DNA of 64,000 bases from Rosistilla carotiformis (GCF_007753095.1 NZ_CP036348.1:3162001-3226000); one strand, 5' to 3'; counted from the stretch's first letter, positions 1 through 10,496 are shown. The notes: generated by a model not told the origin, from the sequence alone. A program made the numbers and translations.

Positions 1-158
1 AGAACTCGGTTGCCGGTCGCATGTTGTCGCTTGGCCGCCGTGCGTTCTTGTTCGACGAGCCGAACGACATCGTGAAGCGTCATGGACATCGGGTCCATGG
101 TTTTGGGGTCATTTGGTTGCCAGTGAAAATGTAAAAGTGAACGAAGCAGTCGACGCAT
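1..158 (-). CDS. Hypothetical protein, N-terminal part only (cut by window edge)
   Basis: An open frame begins with ATG at 158 and runs off the left edge without a stop, giving 52 visible residues. A GGAAG stretch a few bases upstream of the ATG is a plausible ribosome binding site. The visible peptide starts MRRLLRSLLHFHW and later contains a run of charged residues (VRLVEQERTAAKRQ). No family is recognisable from this fragment. It lies 220 bases downstream of the sensor kinase gene on the same strand and could be the last gene of that operon or an independent small gene. Confidence 0.4.
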   Translation of the reverse strand, partial: MRRLLRSLLHFHWQPNDPKTMDPMSMTLHDVVRLVEQERTAAKRQHATGNRV

Positions 159-378
159 GGTTACTTCCTTTGAAAGCGAATGGCGTTAGCGAATCAACAT
201 TGGTTGTCAGTTCGCGACATCGGTGACGCGTCGATGTCTGAAGGAAGTATCGCCGGGAGGCATAAGCAGTCGATGAGCCGAAAATGAAATCGCGTTTAGG
301 TAAACAAGTCGTTCAACCGTATCACGGGACTCGCGACTTAGGGGCGCGCGTTCGGATCCGATCTCCGTGGCAATGATG

Positions 379-1833
379 CTAGTTGATCTTGTTAGCGGTC
401 GAACGCGCGCCGTCAACATCGATCGGTAGAAGGAGCGTAAAACAGCTGCCGCGGCCAAGAGTGCTTTTGACGTTCAACGTTCCCCCCAGCGTTGTGGCGA
501 TACGGTTGGCAATTGCCAAACCCAAACCGTTACCCGCGATTCCTTTGCGACGCGCTTCGCCGGATCGAAAGAAGGGATCGAACAAATGCGGCTGATCGGT
601 GGCCGAGATTCCACAACCCGAATCGGTGATTCGAAATATCACGTGATTCGCGTTGTTCGTTGCATCTACTTGGATCGGACTTCCCGAGACGCTGTACTTC
701 ATCGCATTGGAGAGCAGGTTTTCAAGGACTCGCGCCAGCAGCGTCGACGTGCCACGGACCATGATCGAATGCTCGATTTGATTGTCCAGCCGTAGGTCCG
801 CAGCACGGGGCAGACCGTTCCAGGTTGCGGCATGTGCGTTCAACCAGGAAGCCACGTGGAACGATTGCATCGTGGGGCGCGCGGTCTCTTCTTCACTGCG
901 TGCGAGAAACAGCAAGGCTTCCACGATTTCTTGAAATGCGTGTGTTTGGGTACGCAGTCGTTCCATCGTGGAGATGTATTCGTCGACCGAACGAGTCCGT
1001 CGCAGCGTGACGTCGATCTGACCGAGCAACACGGTGATGGGCGACCTCAACTCGTGAGCGGCATCTCCGGCAAAACGCCTTTGCTGTTCAAAGGCGGCCT
1101 GTTGGCGGTCGAGCAAGTGATTGAACGTCGTTCCCAGTTCCGCAAGTTCGTCGCCGGAATCTTGCAGGACGAGACGCGATTGAAAATCGGATCCCGCGAT
1201 CGATTGAGCCTGTGCGGCCATCGCCGATACGGGGCGGAGCGCCTGACGCACAATCCAACGTCCCAACGCTGCCGCCACACACCAGGCAACCAGCGGCAAC
1301 AGCGTGACCAAAAGCGTCAATTGGGAAAGGATCAGGTCGCGTTTGGCAGTCGATCGCCCAACCACCACAATCAGCTCATCAAACTCATCGAGCTCTCGAT
1401 TCAAGGCAACCGGATTCGGAGCGGACAAGCGATGGTAGAGGACTCTTCGTTGGCGATTCGGTTCGATGGGGGCCAATAGGTCGCCGTGAGATGCATTGCC
1501 CGCGGCCAACTCCATCGCCATCGAAGTCATCGCTTTACCGGCGCCGCGAGATTTTTCGACGACCCGGTCCTTGTCACCGATAACGACCCAATCGACTCCA
1601 CCGAACTCATCGAGCGATCCGAAGGAGACCGAGTGTTCCAATGGTTGCCATTTGACTTCCGTCTCCTCGATCTCAGCGGCGGCGACAAAGGAGTTCAGAA
1701 CGCCGCGTAACTCATGTTCAAACTGCGATTCGACATGTTGGCGCGTCACTGAATAGAACACTAGCGAATAGATCGTCAACGCGATCGCTAGGGTCAGAAG
1801 GAAGTAGGCCGATACCCGCGTGGTCAGCTTCAT
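379..1833 (-). CDS. Two-component sensor histidine kinase
   Basis: Membrane sensor kinase of 484 residues that should autophosphorylate and pass phosphate to the response regulator encoded just upstream. A first membrane segment lies at about residues 9-30, followed by a periplasmic sensor region, a second membrane segment near 170-195 and a HAMP linker near 195-250. The phospho-acceptor is H260 in the motif AAHELRSPI. Near the C-terminus come the ATP-binding motifs ENLLSNAMKYS (N box), DSGCGI (G1) and GNGLGLAIA (G2). Domain order resembles the heavy-metal-responsive CusS/IrlS type, but the ligand is unknown. I chose ATG 1833 because it overlaps the regulator stop as ATGA; a TTG two codons upstream would also fit. 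The overlap implies translational coupling with the regulator. Confidence 0.9.
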   Translation of the reverse strand: MKLTTRVSAYFLLTLAIALTIYSLVFYSVTRQHVESQFEHELRGVLNSFVAAAEIEETEVKWQPLEHSVSFGSLDEFGGVDWVVIGDKDRVVEKSRGAGKAMTSMAMELAAGNASHGDLLAPIEPNRQRRVLYHRLSAPNPVALNRELDEFDELIVVVGRSTAKRDLILSQLTLLVTLLPLVAWCVAAALGRWIVRQALRPVSAMAAQAQSIAGSDFQSRLVLQDSGDELAELGTTFNHLLDRQQAAFEQQRRFAGDAAHELRSPITVLLGQIDVTLRRTRSVDEYISTMERLRTQTHAFQEIVEALLFLARSEEETARPTMQSFHVASWLNAHAATWNGLPRAADLRLDNQIEHSIMVRGTSTLLARVLENLLSNAMKYSVSGSPIQVDATNNANHVIFRITDSGCGISATDQPHLFDPFFRSGEARRKGIAGNGLGLAIANRIATTLGGTLNVKSTLGRGSCFTLLLPIDVDGARSTANKIN

Positions 1834-2519
1834 GCGCAACCCGCGTCGTGCGATTCCAGGATGTAACCTTGCCCTCGACGGGTTTGGATGATGCGTGGGC
1901 CAAGCTTTTCCAATTTGCGACGCAAGTCCTTCACATGGACTTCGAGCGTATTGGAAAGACCGTCAAAATTCTCGTCCCAGACGGTTTCATAAATCCGAGT
2001 TCGCGAAAGCACCCGCCCGGGATGACGAAGGAACATCGAGAGCAGCGAAAATTCCTTCGCCGTTAGATCGAGCGGTGTTCCCCCACGCGTGGCCCTTTGT
2101 TGGGCCAGATCGATGCGAACGTCGCGGAACTCCATGTAGACGCTGTCGGCTTGCCCCGGCCGTCGCAGAAGTGCCCGAACGCGCGCCAGAAGTTCTTCGA
2201 ACGCAAACGGCTTGGTCAGGTAGTCGTCGGCGCCTGCGTCGAGTCCCGTGACGCGTTCGTTCACGCCATCGCGGGCGGTCAGAAAGAGTACGGGGGTTGT
2301 TCGGTTTTTCTGACGAAAGCGTTGCAAGATCTGAATGCCATCCTCCCCAGGCAACCACCAATCGAGAATGACCAAATCCCAGATCTCCGATTGCAGACGC
2401 AACCAAGCGTGCCGCCCTTCCTTAGCCAGTTCCGCTTTATACCCCTCTTCATTCAAGCCACGGATCAGAAAATCGGCGATCCCAGGATCATCTTCGACGA
2501 CTAAAATGCGAACGCTCAT
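1830..2519 (-). CDS. OmpR-family response regulator
   Basis: DNA-binding response regulator of 229 residues, partner of the adjacent sensor kinase. The receiver domain starts MSVRILVVEDD with the acidic pair, and has the phospho-acceptor D53 in ILDWWLPGEDG and the conserved lysine in LTKPF. A winged-helix OmpR/PhoB output domain follows (TAKEFSLLSMFLRHPGRVLSR and the DNA-contact region EVHVKDLRRKLEK). The open frame extends 48 codons further upstream, but that part has no domain and the receiver strand beta-1 begins right at ATG 2519, so this start is preferred. The stop overlaps the kinase start. The target genes cannot be read from the sequence. Confidence 0.92.
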   Translation of the reverse strand: MSVRILVVEDDPGIADFLIRGLNEEGYKAELAKEGRHAWLRLQSEIWDLVILDWWLPGEDGIQILQRFRQKNRTTPVLFLTARDGVNERVTGLDAGADDYLTKPFAFEELLARVRALLRRPGQADSVYMEFRDVRIDLAQQRATRGGTPLDLTAKEFSLLSMFLRHPGRVLSRTRIYETVWDENFDGLSNTLEVHVKDLRRKLEKLGPRIIQTRRGQGYILESHDAGCA

Positions 2520-2666
2520 CAGGCAAGCTTCGGGGGATGCAGGGGGAAGGGACTCACGACAGTATATCGATTCTAGACGGGTACGCTGAACCGGCGATAA
2601 GCCCTTAATAAAGGATTGTTCATCTTTGAACGAGCGCCTTGAAAAAGGTTTGCTTTCGGGCAATCG

Positions 2667-2843
2667 TTACGCAACCGATCCGTCGTCGAGCTCCATGGAA
2701 CGGGCTTTTGACCACGCGCGATCTCTTTGTCGGTTCGACTCGCTGCGCCATTGCGTGCGACTCCAACCCACCAAGCAGGCTGCCAAAAGAACGACAGCGG
2801 TTGTTGCGGCCGAAAGGTGCACGATCATCACAAGTTTGTCCAT
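2667..2843 (-). CDS. Possible small single-span membrane protein
   Basis: Short frame of 58 residues starting MDKLVMIVHLSAATTAVVLL. It has one hydrophobic stretch at about residues 4-26 followed by a polar tail rich in Arg, Ser and Asp. A GGGAG sequence sits seven bases before the ATG, which supports translation. It is on the same strand as the response regulator and 147 bases upstream of it, so it might be co-transcribed. No family is recognised. Chance ORFs of this size are common in GC-rich DNA, so this is only a candidate. Confidence 0.4.
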   Translation of the reverse strand: MDKLVMIVHLSAATTAVVLLAACLVGWSRTQWRSESNRQRDRAWSKARSMELDDGSVA

Positions 2844-3312
2844 CCTCTTTCTCCCGTCGTGTCTTCGTGAATTCAAACGTCTGCATGAAGTATCGAACGG
2901 TCCTCTAATGGATCGCTGAGGCGTACTTAAAGAATGCCTTATCACGAATGAAAACTGGAATGGTGTCGGTTCGATTTGGTGACGGAACGAACGTTGGGAA
3001 ATTGAACGTCGCGGCGTTCGCCCGTCGATCCGTTGTTGCGGTATCGGAACTCAATGCCTGGCGGATGGTAAATGTCTCAAGACGGCTGCGTTATTCGTTC
3101 GCTCGGTCGTTTCCTTTCCACACGTTTTGGAGGGGCGGGATTTCATCAGGATGTTGCATGACGGGACTTGCGGGTTGGTCTACAATACGTGCCTGACCGT
3201 GCATTCGCCTCGCGGTGCCTGCGGTGCTTATCAATCGAGAATGAAGAGCTGCATGATGGGATTTCGCTCGCGACAAAATCAGTCTCCGCGACAATGGAGA
3301 GTCGTCCAAGCG
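2844..3312. other. Intergenic region between the two-component locus and the DUF1592 gene
   Basis: Divergent intergenic stretch that should hold promoters for the small ORF or two-component genes on one side and the DUF1592 gene on the other. Part of it is open in the DUF1592 frame, with possible earlier starts at 3241 and 3253. I see no RNA gene, strong hairpin or repeat. Confidence 0.5.
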
Positions 3313-5901
3313 ATGGGAAGGGGGGAAAAGCGGTCGATCCGTGGTTGGACGCTTGCCGTCCTGATGACGCTGACCGGTGGCAGCGTCGCGTGGGGGCAGC
3401 CCGTCGCAACGTTCACGCCGGACCAAGTGGGATTCGATCGGTTGATCGAACCGTTTTTGAAGCAACACTGTTTGCGCTGCCATGGTCCTGAGGAAGCACT
3501 TGGTGAGTTTCGGATCGACCGTGATCTTGGCATCGATCTGATGCAGCAGGCGTCTCATGCCAAGTGGGGCGAAGTGGTGAATGTTCTCAACAGCCACGAG
3601 ATGCCTCCGCAAGATGAGCCGCAACCCGATGTCACGTCGGTCGGCAAGGTGGTCGATTGGATCACCGATCAGATGGTTCGCGTCGAACAAATCCGTCGCG
3701 ACGCATCGATCATCATTCGCCGTATGAATCGGGATGAATATCGCAACACGATCCGTGATCTTGTCGGCATCGATTACGACACCTCCCACTTTCCGCAAGA
3801 TCCTCCCACCGGCGGTTTCGACAACAACGGCGGTGCGCTGACCGTTTCGCCATTGCATCTGGAACTGTACTACAACGCGGCACGGGAAATCCTCGACCGG
3901 GCGATCGTCGATGGCGATCAACCTGCTGCGATTTCATGGCGGTTCGAACCGGAATCGGGGGATTCGGACCGCAATCGCGTCGAATACGACAAGCAGCGAT
4001 TGATCGTTAACGGCGGGAAAAATCGAGTCGTCGATCGGTTTGTCGTGATGCACCACGCCAGCTGCGATCGGAAGGTCAACGTCCGTAGCTTTCAGTTAAA
4101 ACAGCCCGGTCCGTATCGAATCACGATTCGGGCGGCGGGAGTTGTCCCGACACGTGAACAAGTGGTCGCGTCGGCGGAACAGTTTCTTCGCAAGCGGATG
4201 GCTGATAACATCCAAAAGCACCCCGATCGTAGCGATCGGCACCGCGAGCAATTCGAACGGGATCTAGCGCATTTCAGCAGCGATTCGCGATACGATTACG
4301 GGCCGCCGCGCGTTCGCGTGATTCAACATTTGGCAGGCCAGCCAGCAGTGCTTGCGGAGTTCGATATCGATGCTTCGCCCGATTCCCCCAAAGAGTATCC
4401 GATCGATGCGATCTTCAGTACCGAATCGGCGGGAATCACGATCGAATACGCCTACGATATTCCCAAGGAGGTGGAAAACTTCTGGATGCAGACCGGCGAC
4501 GACTTTGCGCGTCCAGAGGCGTGGATCGATTCAATTCTTTTAGAGGGTCCTATCTATCCCCAGTGGCCTCCAGAGAGCCACGTGCGGCTCTTGCCTGAGG
4601 CAACGCTAAAAGAGTCCGATCCCACAAGCTACGTTCGAACGGTGGTCGCTCGCTTCATGCAGCGGGCCTATCGCCGACGCGTGACGTCCAGCGAGCTAGA
4701 CGCGAAGATGGCGTTGTTTGATGGAGCCTTTCGGGAAACGTCCGACGTTCAAACGGCAATCCGAGCGCCTTTGATCGCGATCCTGATGTCGTCTCACTTC
4801 CTCTACCTGGCCGAACCAGAAGGGGCGGACGGTTCTGTAGACGCGGCGGCGATGCCGCGGGCACTTAATGATTTTGAACTGGCGACGCGGTTGTCCTATT
4901 TTTTGTGGAGCAGCATGCCGGACGAAGCGTTATTTCACGCGGCGGCGCAAGGACGTCTCCGCGATCCAGAGACGCGGTTGTTGCACGTCGAACGGATGTT
5001 GGAAGATCCAAAGTCCGAAGCGTTGGTGAAAAATTTTGCGGGCCAGTGGCTCGGGTTGCGAGAGGTCGGTGCGAATCCTCCGGCCGCTGAACTCTATCGA
5101 CGTTACGACCGCCATTTGGAAACGTCGATCGTCGGGGAGTCGTTAAGCTTCTTCCGAGAGCTGTTGCTGCACGATTTGGACGTGATGAATTTTATCGCGT
5201 CGGATTTCGTGGTGATCAATCAGCGGTTGGCCAGGTTCTACGGTATTCCGGGCGTGCATGGCGATCATTTCCGCCGCGTCGCAGTGCCGGCTGGAGTGCA
5301 TCGCGGCGGCGTGCTAACGCAAGCTTCGGTGCTGTCGATTACCTCGAATGGCACCCGAACTTCACCGGTCAAACGCGGAACCTGGGTGCTAAAAAATTTA
5401 CTCGGTAGCGATCCCGGATTGCCGGTCGCCAACGCGGGGGAGATTGCGCCCAAGGTCCCCGGGATCGACAAAGCCACGGTTCGTCAACGGCTTGAGATTC
5501 ATCGCGAACTGCCGCAGTGTGCACGTTGCCACGACAAGATCGATCCGTTGGGCTTCGCACTCGAAAACTACGATGCATCGGGATTCTGGCGACTGCAGGA
5601 AGGTCACGGATACCAAGGTCGGATTGGCCGCAACGATCCGGTGATCGACGCGTCGAGTCGCTTGCCCGATGGCACACCGGTTGACGGAATCGATGGTCTG
5701 CAGCAAGCGCTGCTGCAAAACGAGGATGCATTCCTTCGCTGTCTCGCGGAGAAGATGTTGACCTATGCATTGGGGCGCGAGCTTGGGATTGCCGACCGAG
5801 TGCACTTGGACGCGGCGGTCAACGACCTGCAAGCCAACGGCAAAACGCTGCGGCAATTGATTCGATGGATTGTTGTTAGCGAGCCGTTTCAAACGAAATA
5901 A
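3313..5901 (+). CDS. Secreted DUF1592/DUF1588/DUF1585 protein with cytochrome c-like motifs
   Basis: Large exported planctomycete-type protein (862 residues from this start). A signal peptide is visible (GWTLAVLMTLTGGSVAWGQ). The N-terminal cytochrome-like domain carries a haem-binding CLRCH motif at nt 3470-3484. It is followed by regions matching the DUF1587, DUF1592, DUF1588 and DUF1585 pattern, with a second CxxCH (CARCH, nt 5518-5532) in the DUF1588 part followed by DKIDPLGFALENYD. Planctomycetes encode many such proteins, usually paired with a DUF1552 protein as here; their biochemical role is not established, and electron transfer or polymer degradation has been suggested. The start is uncertain: ATG 3313 gives a normal signal peptide, while in-frame ATGs at 3241 and 3253 would add a long n-region. 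Confidence 0.88.
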   Translation: MGRGEKRSIRGWTLAVLMTLTGGSVAWGQPVATFTPDQVGFDRLIEPFLKQHCLRCHGPEEALGEFRIDRDLGIDLMQQASHAKWGEVVNVLNSHEMPPQDEPQPDVTSVGKVVDWITDQMVRVEQIRRDASIIIRRMNRDEYRNTIRDLVGIDYDTSHFPQDPPTGGFDNNGGALTVSPLHLELYYNAAREILDRAIVDGDQPAAISWRFEPESGDSDRNRVEYDKQRLIVNGGKNRVVDRFVVMHHASCDRKVNVRSFQLKQPGPYRITIRAAGVVPTREQVVASAEQFLRKRMADNIQKHPDRSDRHREQFERDLAHFSSDSRYDYGPPRVRVIQHLAGQPAVLAEFDIDASPDSPKEYPIDAIFSTESAGITIEYAYDIPKEVENFWMQTGDDFARPEAWIDSILLEGPIYPQWPPESHVRLLPEATLKESDPTSYVRTVVARFMQRAYRRRVTSSELDAKMALFDGAFRETSDVQTAIRAPLIAILMSSHFLYLAEPEGADGSVDAAAMPRALNDFELATRLSYFLWSSMPDEALFHAAAQGRLRDPETRLLHVERMLEDPKSEALVKNFAGQWLGLREVGANPPAAELYRRYDRHLETSIVGESLSFFRELLLHDLDVMNFIASDFVVINQRLARFYGIPGVHGDHFRRVAVPAGVHRGGVLTQASVLSITSNGTRTSPVKRGTWVLKNLLGSDPGLPVANAGEIAPKVPGIDKATVRQRLEIHRELPQCARCHDKIDPLGFALENYDASGFWRLQEGHGYQGRIGRNDPVIDASSRLPDGTPVDGIDGLQQALLQNEDAFLRCLAEKMLTYALGRELGIADRVHLDAAVNDLQANGKTLRQLIRWIVVSEPFQTK

Positions 5902-5947
5902 TCACGTCGACATCCGCCAAACCTTTGGATTGATTTTGGAGTTCACC

Positions 5948-7279
5948 ATGCAACGCACGTTCACGCGGCGCTCCGTATTGCGGGGCCTTGGAACATGTCT
6001 GAGCCTTCCGCTGCTGGATGCGATGGTGCCGACAGCGGACGCCGCGCCGTCGAAGTTTCGTCCGTTGGAACGGTCGCTGAATCCGCAGCCGCGGATGATC
6101 TGTTGTTACGTGCCCAATGGCGTCAACATTGCAAAGTGGGTTCCTGAGCAGGCGGGCAGGGATTACGTTTTATCCCCAACGCTGAAGGCGCTCGAACCGC
6201 ATCGGCAGGATTTTTCTGTCATCTCGGGACTCGGGCACCCAGCGGCCAAGGGGGGGCACAGTGGCGCCGATACTTGGTTGACAGGAGCCGATCTGGGGGC
6301 CAAGTCGGGCAGCGATTACACCAACCGCGTTTCGGCCGATCAAATCGCCGCGATGCATCACGGGCATCAGACGCGGTTCCCGTCGCTTCAATTATCCGAC
6401 AGCAGTGGCACTGGCGCGGCGGGGCATTCGCATACGCTGTCGTTCGATCGCAGTGGGACGCCGATTCCGGCAGAGAACTCGCCAAGGCGGCTGTTCGAAA
6501 GGTTGTTTGTTCCCGATTCGGCGGAGGATCGGCAGGCGACGCTCAGGCGATACGCATTGCAGAAATCGATCCTTGACAATGTTCTTGCAGAAGCCAAAGC
6601 GTTGGGGAGACGGCTGGGGACGAAAGACAAACTGAAATTGGAACAATATCTAGCGAGCGTTCGCGAGACGGAACTGCGCGTTGAACGTTTGCAGGAATGG
6701 ATCGACGTCCCGAAGCCGGAGGTCGAACCGACCGATCTGCAACTGGCCAGCCAGTCGCGGAACGCGCACGATCGTCCGATGTGGATCGACGTGATGATGG
6801 AGCTTTCTTATCTGGCGTTCAACACCGACACGACACGTGTGATCACGTTTGAATGGTCGCGTGAAGCGGGAGGCTTCGGCGGCGGGGGCGAGAACCATCA
6901 CGAGTTGTCACATCATGGTGGGGATGAAAAGATGCTGCAACAGTTGGCCGTGATCGATCGTTTTCATCTCGACCGTTTAGCCCGGTTCCTTCAGTTTCTG
7001 AAGGATACCGACGATGGCGATGGAAACATGTTGGATCGCACGATGATCGTCTACGGTTCGGGAATGAATTCGGGAACCGGCGGCGAGCATTCGCCAAAGA
7101 ACTTGCCGTTGTTGGTCGCAGGCGGCCACAAGCTGGGCTTCAACCACGGTCAACACCTCGCCTTCGGCGGAGAGACTCCTCCGCCGCTCAATAATTTGCT
7201 GCTGAGCGTGATCCAGAAAATGAAAGTGCCCGTCGAATCGTTCGGCGATTCCACGGGCACGATCAATGGATTGACTTAA
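5948..7279 (+). CDS. DUF1552 Tat-exported protein
   Basis: Protein of 443 residues beginning MQRTFTRRSVLRGLG, a twin-arginine signal (TRRSVLRG) followed by a hydrophobic stretch and an Ala-rich cleavage region. The rest matches the DUF1552 family (for example CCYVPNGVN, SGLGHPAAKGGHSG and YGSGMNSG...HSPKNLP), which resembles alkaline-phosphatase or sulfatase-fold DUF1501 proteins. It follows the DUF1592 gene by 46 bases on the same strand, the usual arrangement in planctomycetes, so the two are probably one operon and act together outside the cytoplasmic membrane. The enzymatic role is unknown. Upstream ATGs exist in frame, but 5948 places the Tat motif correctly. Confidence 0.9.
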   Translation: MQRTFTRRSVLRGLGTCLSLPLLDAMVPTADAAPSKFRPLERSLNPQPRMICCYVPNGVNIAKWVPEQAGRDYVLSPTLKALEPHRQDFSVISGLGHPAAKGGHSGADTWLTGADLGAKSGSDYTNRVSADQIAAMHHGHQTRFPSLQLSDSSGTGAAGHSHTLSFDRSGTPIPAENSPRRLFERLFVPDSAEDRQATLRRYALQKSILDNVLAEAKALGRRLGTKDKLKLEQYLASVRETELRVERLQEWIDVPKPEVEPTDLQLASQSRNAHDRPMWIDVMMELSYLAFNTDTTRVITFEWSREAGGFGGGGENHHELSHHGGDEKMLQQLAVIDRFHLDRLARFLQFLKDTDDGDGNMLDRTMIVYGSGMNSGTGGEHSPKNLPLLVAGGHKLGFNHGQHLAFGGETPPPLNNLLLSVIQKMKVPVESFGDSTGTINGLT

Positions 7280-7296
7280 TTTGCCAGCAGCCGGGG

Positions 7297-7314
7297 ATTG
7301 TCACCGCTGACAAT
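7297..7314. terminator. Perfect hairpin between convergent genes
   Basis: A perfect 7-bp stem (ATTGTCA / TGACAAT) with a CCGC loop lies between the convergent DUF1552 and DUF1573 genes, 18 bases after the DUF1552 stop. No clear T-run follows, so termination by this hairpin is inferred only from its position. Confidence 0.4.
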
Positions 7315-7326
7315 AGTCGTTGCAAA

Positions 7327-8322
7327 CTATTTTGCCAGGATCTGGCCTGCGACCAGAGCGCTGCCGGTCAGATCACCGGGTAGATCGGTTTTGACGATCA
7401 ACCGTTGGCTCATCAAGCCCGACTTCTCACCGGCGGTGATCTTCAGGGGCAGGACGTGCATCTTTTTTGACTCTTCGTTCGCCTTGTATTCGATACTGAA
7501 TCCTTCGGCCTGGATGTCGGTCAAGCGGAACGGTTTGTCGCTGCGTACGACCAAACGCTGCTCCGATGATTCGCCCGGCTTCAGATTGCCGATCGCCATG
7601 ACTTGAGGGCTAACGATCACGGCAGGACGCACATCGTAGGTGACTTCCAGGGGAACCCGTGGCATGGCGCGGTCGTTGGTGATCACAACGATGTTGGAGT
7701 GCGCTTGGCCTGGTTCGGCGGCCCCGTCAAAGGCGACGTTCAATTTGTAGGAAACACGGCCACCGTTTCGGGAGACCTCTTCAAATGCCGCGGCTACGTT
7801 GGGCGAGGAAGATTGAACCTCGACGATCTGCCAGTCGCTACGCCCCGCGTAGGTGACGCCGATCTCTTTATGCACCGATTCACCTTGCATCACCGATCCA
7901 AATTCTACCTGGCCAGGATTAAAGACGATGTCGCGGCGGATGTAGCCATCGACACGCAATTGCACCTCGGCGTAATACGGCTTGTCGATCACGACGGTCA
8001 GGGTCGCACCCTTTTTGCCGTGGAACGAACCGGTATTGAAGCGGGCCAGGATATGTCCCGTTTCACCCGTTTTCAGGGTGTGATTTTCGATGATCGGGGT
8101 GGTGCATCCACAGCTGGCCCGTACGGTCGCCACATGGATGTCTTCTTTATACAAATTCTTGAAGGGAAACCGAAATTCGGTCTTCGCCGCCACCGCGACG
8201 GTTCCAAATTCGTGTTTCTTGACCGGAAACATGTTGTCCGCCCATTCGACGGCACCGGCTTGCGGGCAGACCAATGCAATCAGCATTAACCCAGCAAGGC
8301 TTCGTAACGCATTCGTATTCAT
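7327..8322 (-). CDS. Secreted DUF1573 protein
   Basis: Exported protein of 331 residues. The N-terminus MNTNALRSLAGLMLIALVCPQAGAV is a signal peptide. The first mature domain is DUF1573-like: the HEFGTVAV start, the pairing of beta strands and the SCGCTTP motif near residues 70-76 are typical, and the remainder consists of further Ig-like beta-rich repeats. DUF1573 domains are common in secreted Bacteroidota and planctomycete proteins and have no known catalytic activity. The gene is transcribed towards the DUF1552 gene and stands alone. Confidence 0.82.
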   Translation of the reverse strand: MNTNALRSLAGLMLIALVCPQAGAVEWADNMFPVKKHEFGTVAVAAKTEFRFPFKNLYKEDIHVATVRASCGCTTPIIENHTLKTGETGHILARFNTGSFHGKKGATLTVVIDKPYYAEVQLRVDGYIRRDIVFNPGQVEFGSVMQGESVHKEIGVTYAGRSDWQIVEVQSSSPNVAAAFEEVSRNGGRVSYKLNVAFDGAAEPGQAHSNIVVITNDRAMPRVPLEVTYDVRPAVIVSPQVMAIGNLKPGESSEQRLVVRSDKPFRLTDIQAEGFSIEYKANEESKKMHVLPLKITAGEKSGLMSQRLIVKTDLPGDLTGSALVAGQILAK

Positions 8323-8790
8323 CTTCTCAAATCCCCATCCAAATTGTTTTATTGATCACAGCCCTCGGCCTTGAGCAAAGCCTGTGGTTGCCCGATAGAT
8401 ACGGTTTCCGACCCAGTTCCGGACAGCATTCGCACCGACACCCTGTCATTCGATCACCGCCACGCGGCTCAAAACCCACTAGAATCAAAGAAGTCTAGAA
8501 CGTTTACTCATGGTCCAAGGCTATCGCTACTATTTTACGCAACTTTTTTTTAAAAAAGTGCGTCGCCTTTTCTTGAATCATTGTTGGTCAGTAGCATGAC
8601 CGGCAGGATGCGTCGACTGGGAGGGATGCTTAATCTAGCTGATCCAATGATAATAATGAAATAGGGGATACTCAACCGCCGCTCAATCGTTCCTACGTTG
8701 GTGGATGGGGAGCGACAAGGGGGGAAGGATGAGCGTAGGAACGCATCTAACGACTCCTTAACGTGGCAGTATACGGTGTCAAAATATCCA
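8323..8790. other. Intergenic region with two inverted repeats
   Basis: Region between the DUF1573 start and the ilvC terminator. It has an AT-rich imperfect hairpin at 8537-8563 (ACGC and ACTTTTTT on the left, AAAAAAGT and GCGT on the right, one bulged A). A perfect 10-bp inverted repeat CGTTCCTACG / CGTAGGAACG lies at 8688-8697 and 8734-8743. No coding frame of convincing quality is present. The DUF1573 promoter must lie here, but no clear -35/-10 pair is recognisable. Confidence 0.5.
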
Positions 8791-8822
8791 CAAAAAAACC
8801 CAGATTTCTTAAGAAACCTGGG
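8791..8822 (-). terminator. Intrinsic terminator of ilvC
   Basis: Stem CCCAG-A-TTTCTT / AAGAAA-C-CTGGG at 8799-8822, followed in the minus direction by seven T residues (the A-run at 8792-8798 on the plus strand). It begins about 30 bases after the ilvC stop. Confidence 0.85.
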
Positions 8823-8851
8823 CGTTGTTTTTCGCTAGCGCGTCGCTTTGC

Positions 8852-9856
<1,005 letters not shown>

Positions 9857-9992
9857 GTGGAATGGTTCCTTGTGCTATCGTGGCGTGATTCGGTTTAGAA
9901 AAATTGGACGATTGTTCGGGTGTGATTCCACGCGGACGGGAATGTCACCAAACGCAGGCAACGTCTTCGCGTGGGGTGCTTCAAAGCGGGGC

Positions 9993-10496
9993 TTAATCAA
10001 CGGGAGTTTCGACGACGGCACCGCTGCGAACCATCGCGATTCGCCCGGTTCGGACCAATTCGATGATTCCGTAATTTCGCATCCGTTCGATGAAGGCTTC
10101 GATTTTGCTCTCGCGTCCGCTCAGTTCGATCGTGATTTCATCGGGACCGACGTCGACGATTCGACCGCGGAAGATGTCGACCAGTTCGCGAACTTCCGAT
10201 CGCGACGGCCCAGGAGCCGCTTGAACCTTGCACAGCATCAGGTCGCGTTCAACGTAATCGGTGGCGCTGATATCCATCACGCGAACGACGGTCACGATCT
10301 TTTCCAGCTGCTTGCGAACTTGCGCCAGCGTATTGTCGTCGCCCATGACGACAAACGTCATGTGGGACAGCTGGGGGTCGTCGGTTTCGCCGACGGCCAA
10401 GGAATCGATGTTGTATCCGCGCGAGGCCAACATCCCCGAGATGTGAGCGAGCACACCGGGAACATTCTGAACGAGGGCCGATAGGACGTGTCGCAT
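9993..10496 (-). CDS. ilvN: Acetolactate synthase small (regulatory) subunit
   Basis: Regulatory subunit of 167 residues for acetolactate synthase, the first common step in branched-chain amino acid synthesis. The N-terminal ACT domain is clear (MRHVLSALVQNVPGVLAHI, then SRGYNIDSLAVG), and the C-terminal ALS_ss_C domain contains RSEVRELVDIFRGRIVDVG and TGRIAMVRSG. The frame is open for 62 codons upstream, but conserved homology begins at ATG 10496. ilvC follows 136 bases later. Valine feedback through the ACT domain is known for the family. The catalytic subunit must be encoded elsewhere. Confidence 0.95.
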   Translation of the reverse strand: MRHVLSALVQNVPGVLAHISGMLASRGYNIDSLAVGETDDPQLSHMTFVVMGDDNTLAQVRKQLEKIVTVVRVMDISATDYVERDLMLCKVQAAPGPSRSEVRELVDIFRGRIVDVGPDEITIELSGRESKIEAFIERMRNYGIIELVRTGRIAMVRSGAVVETPVD

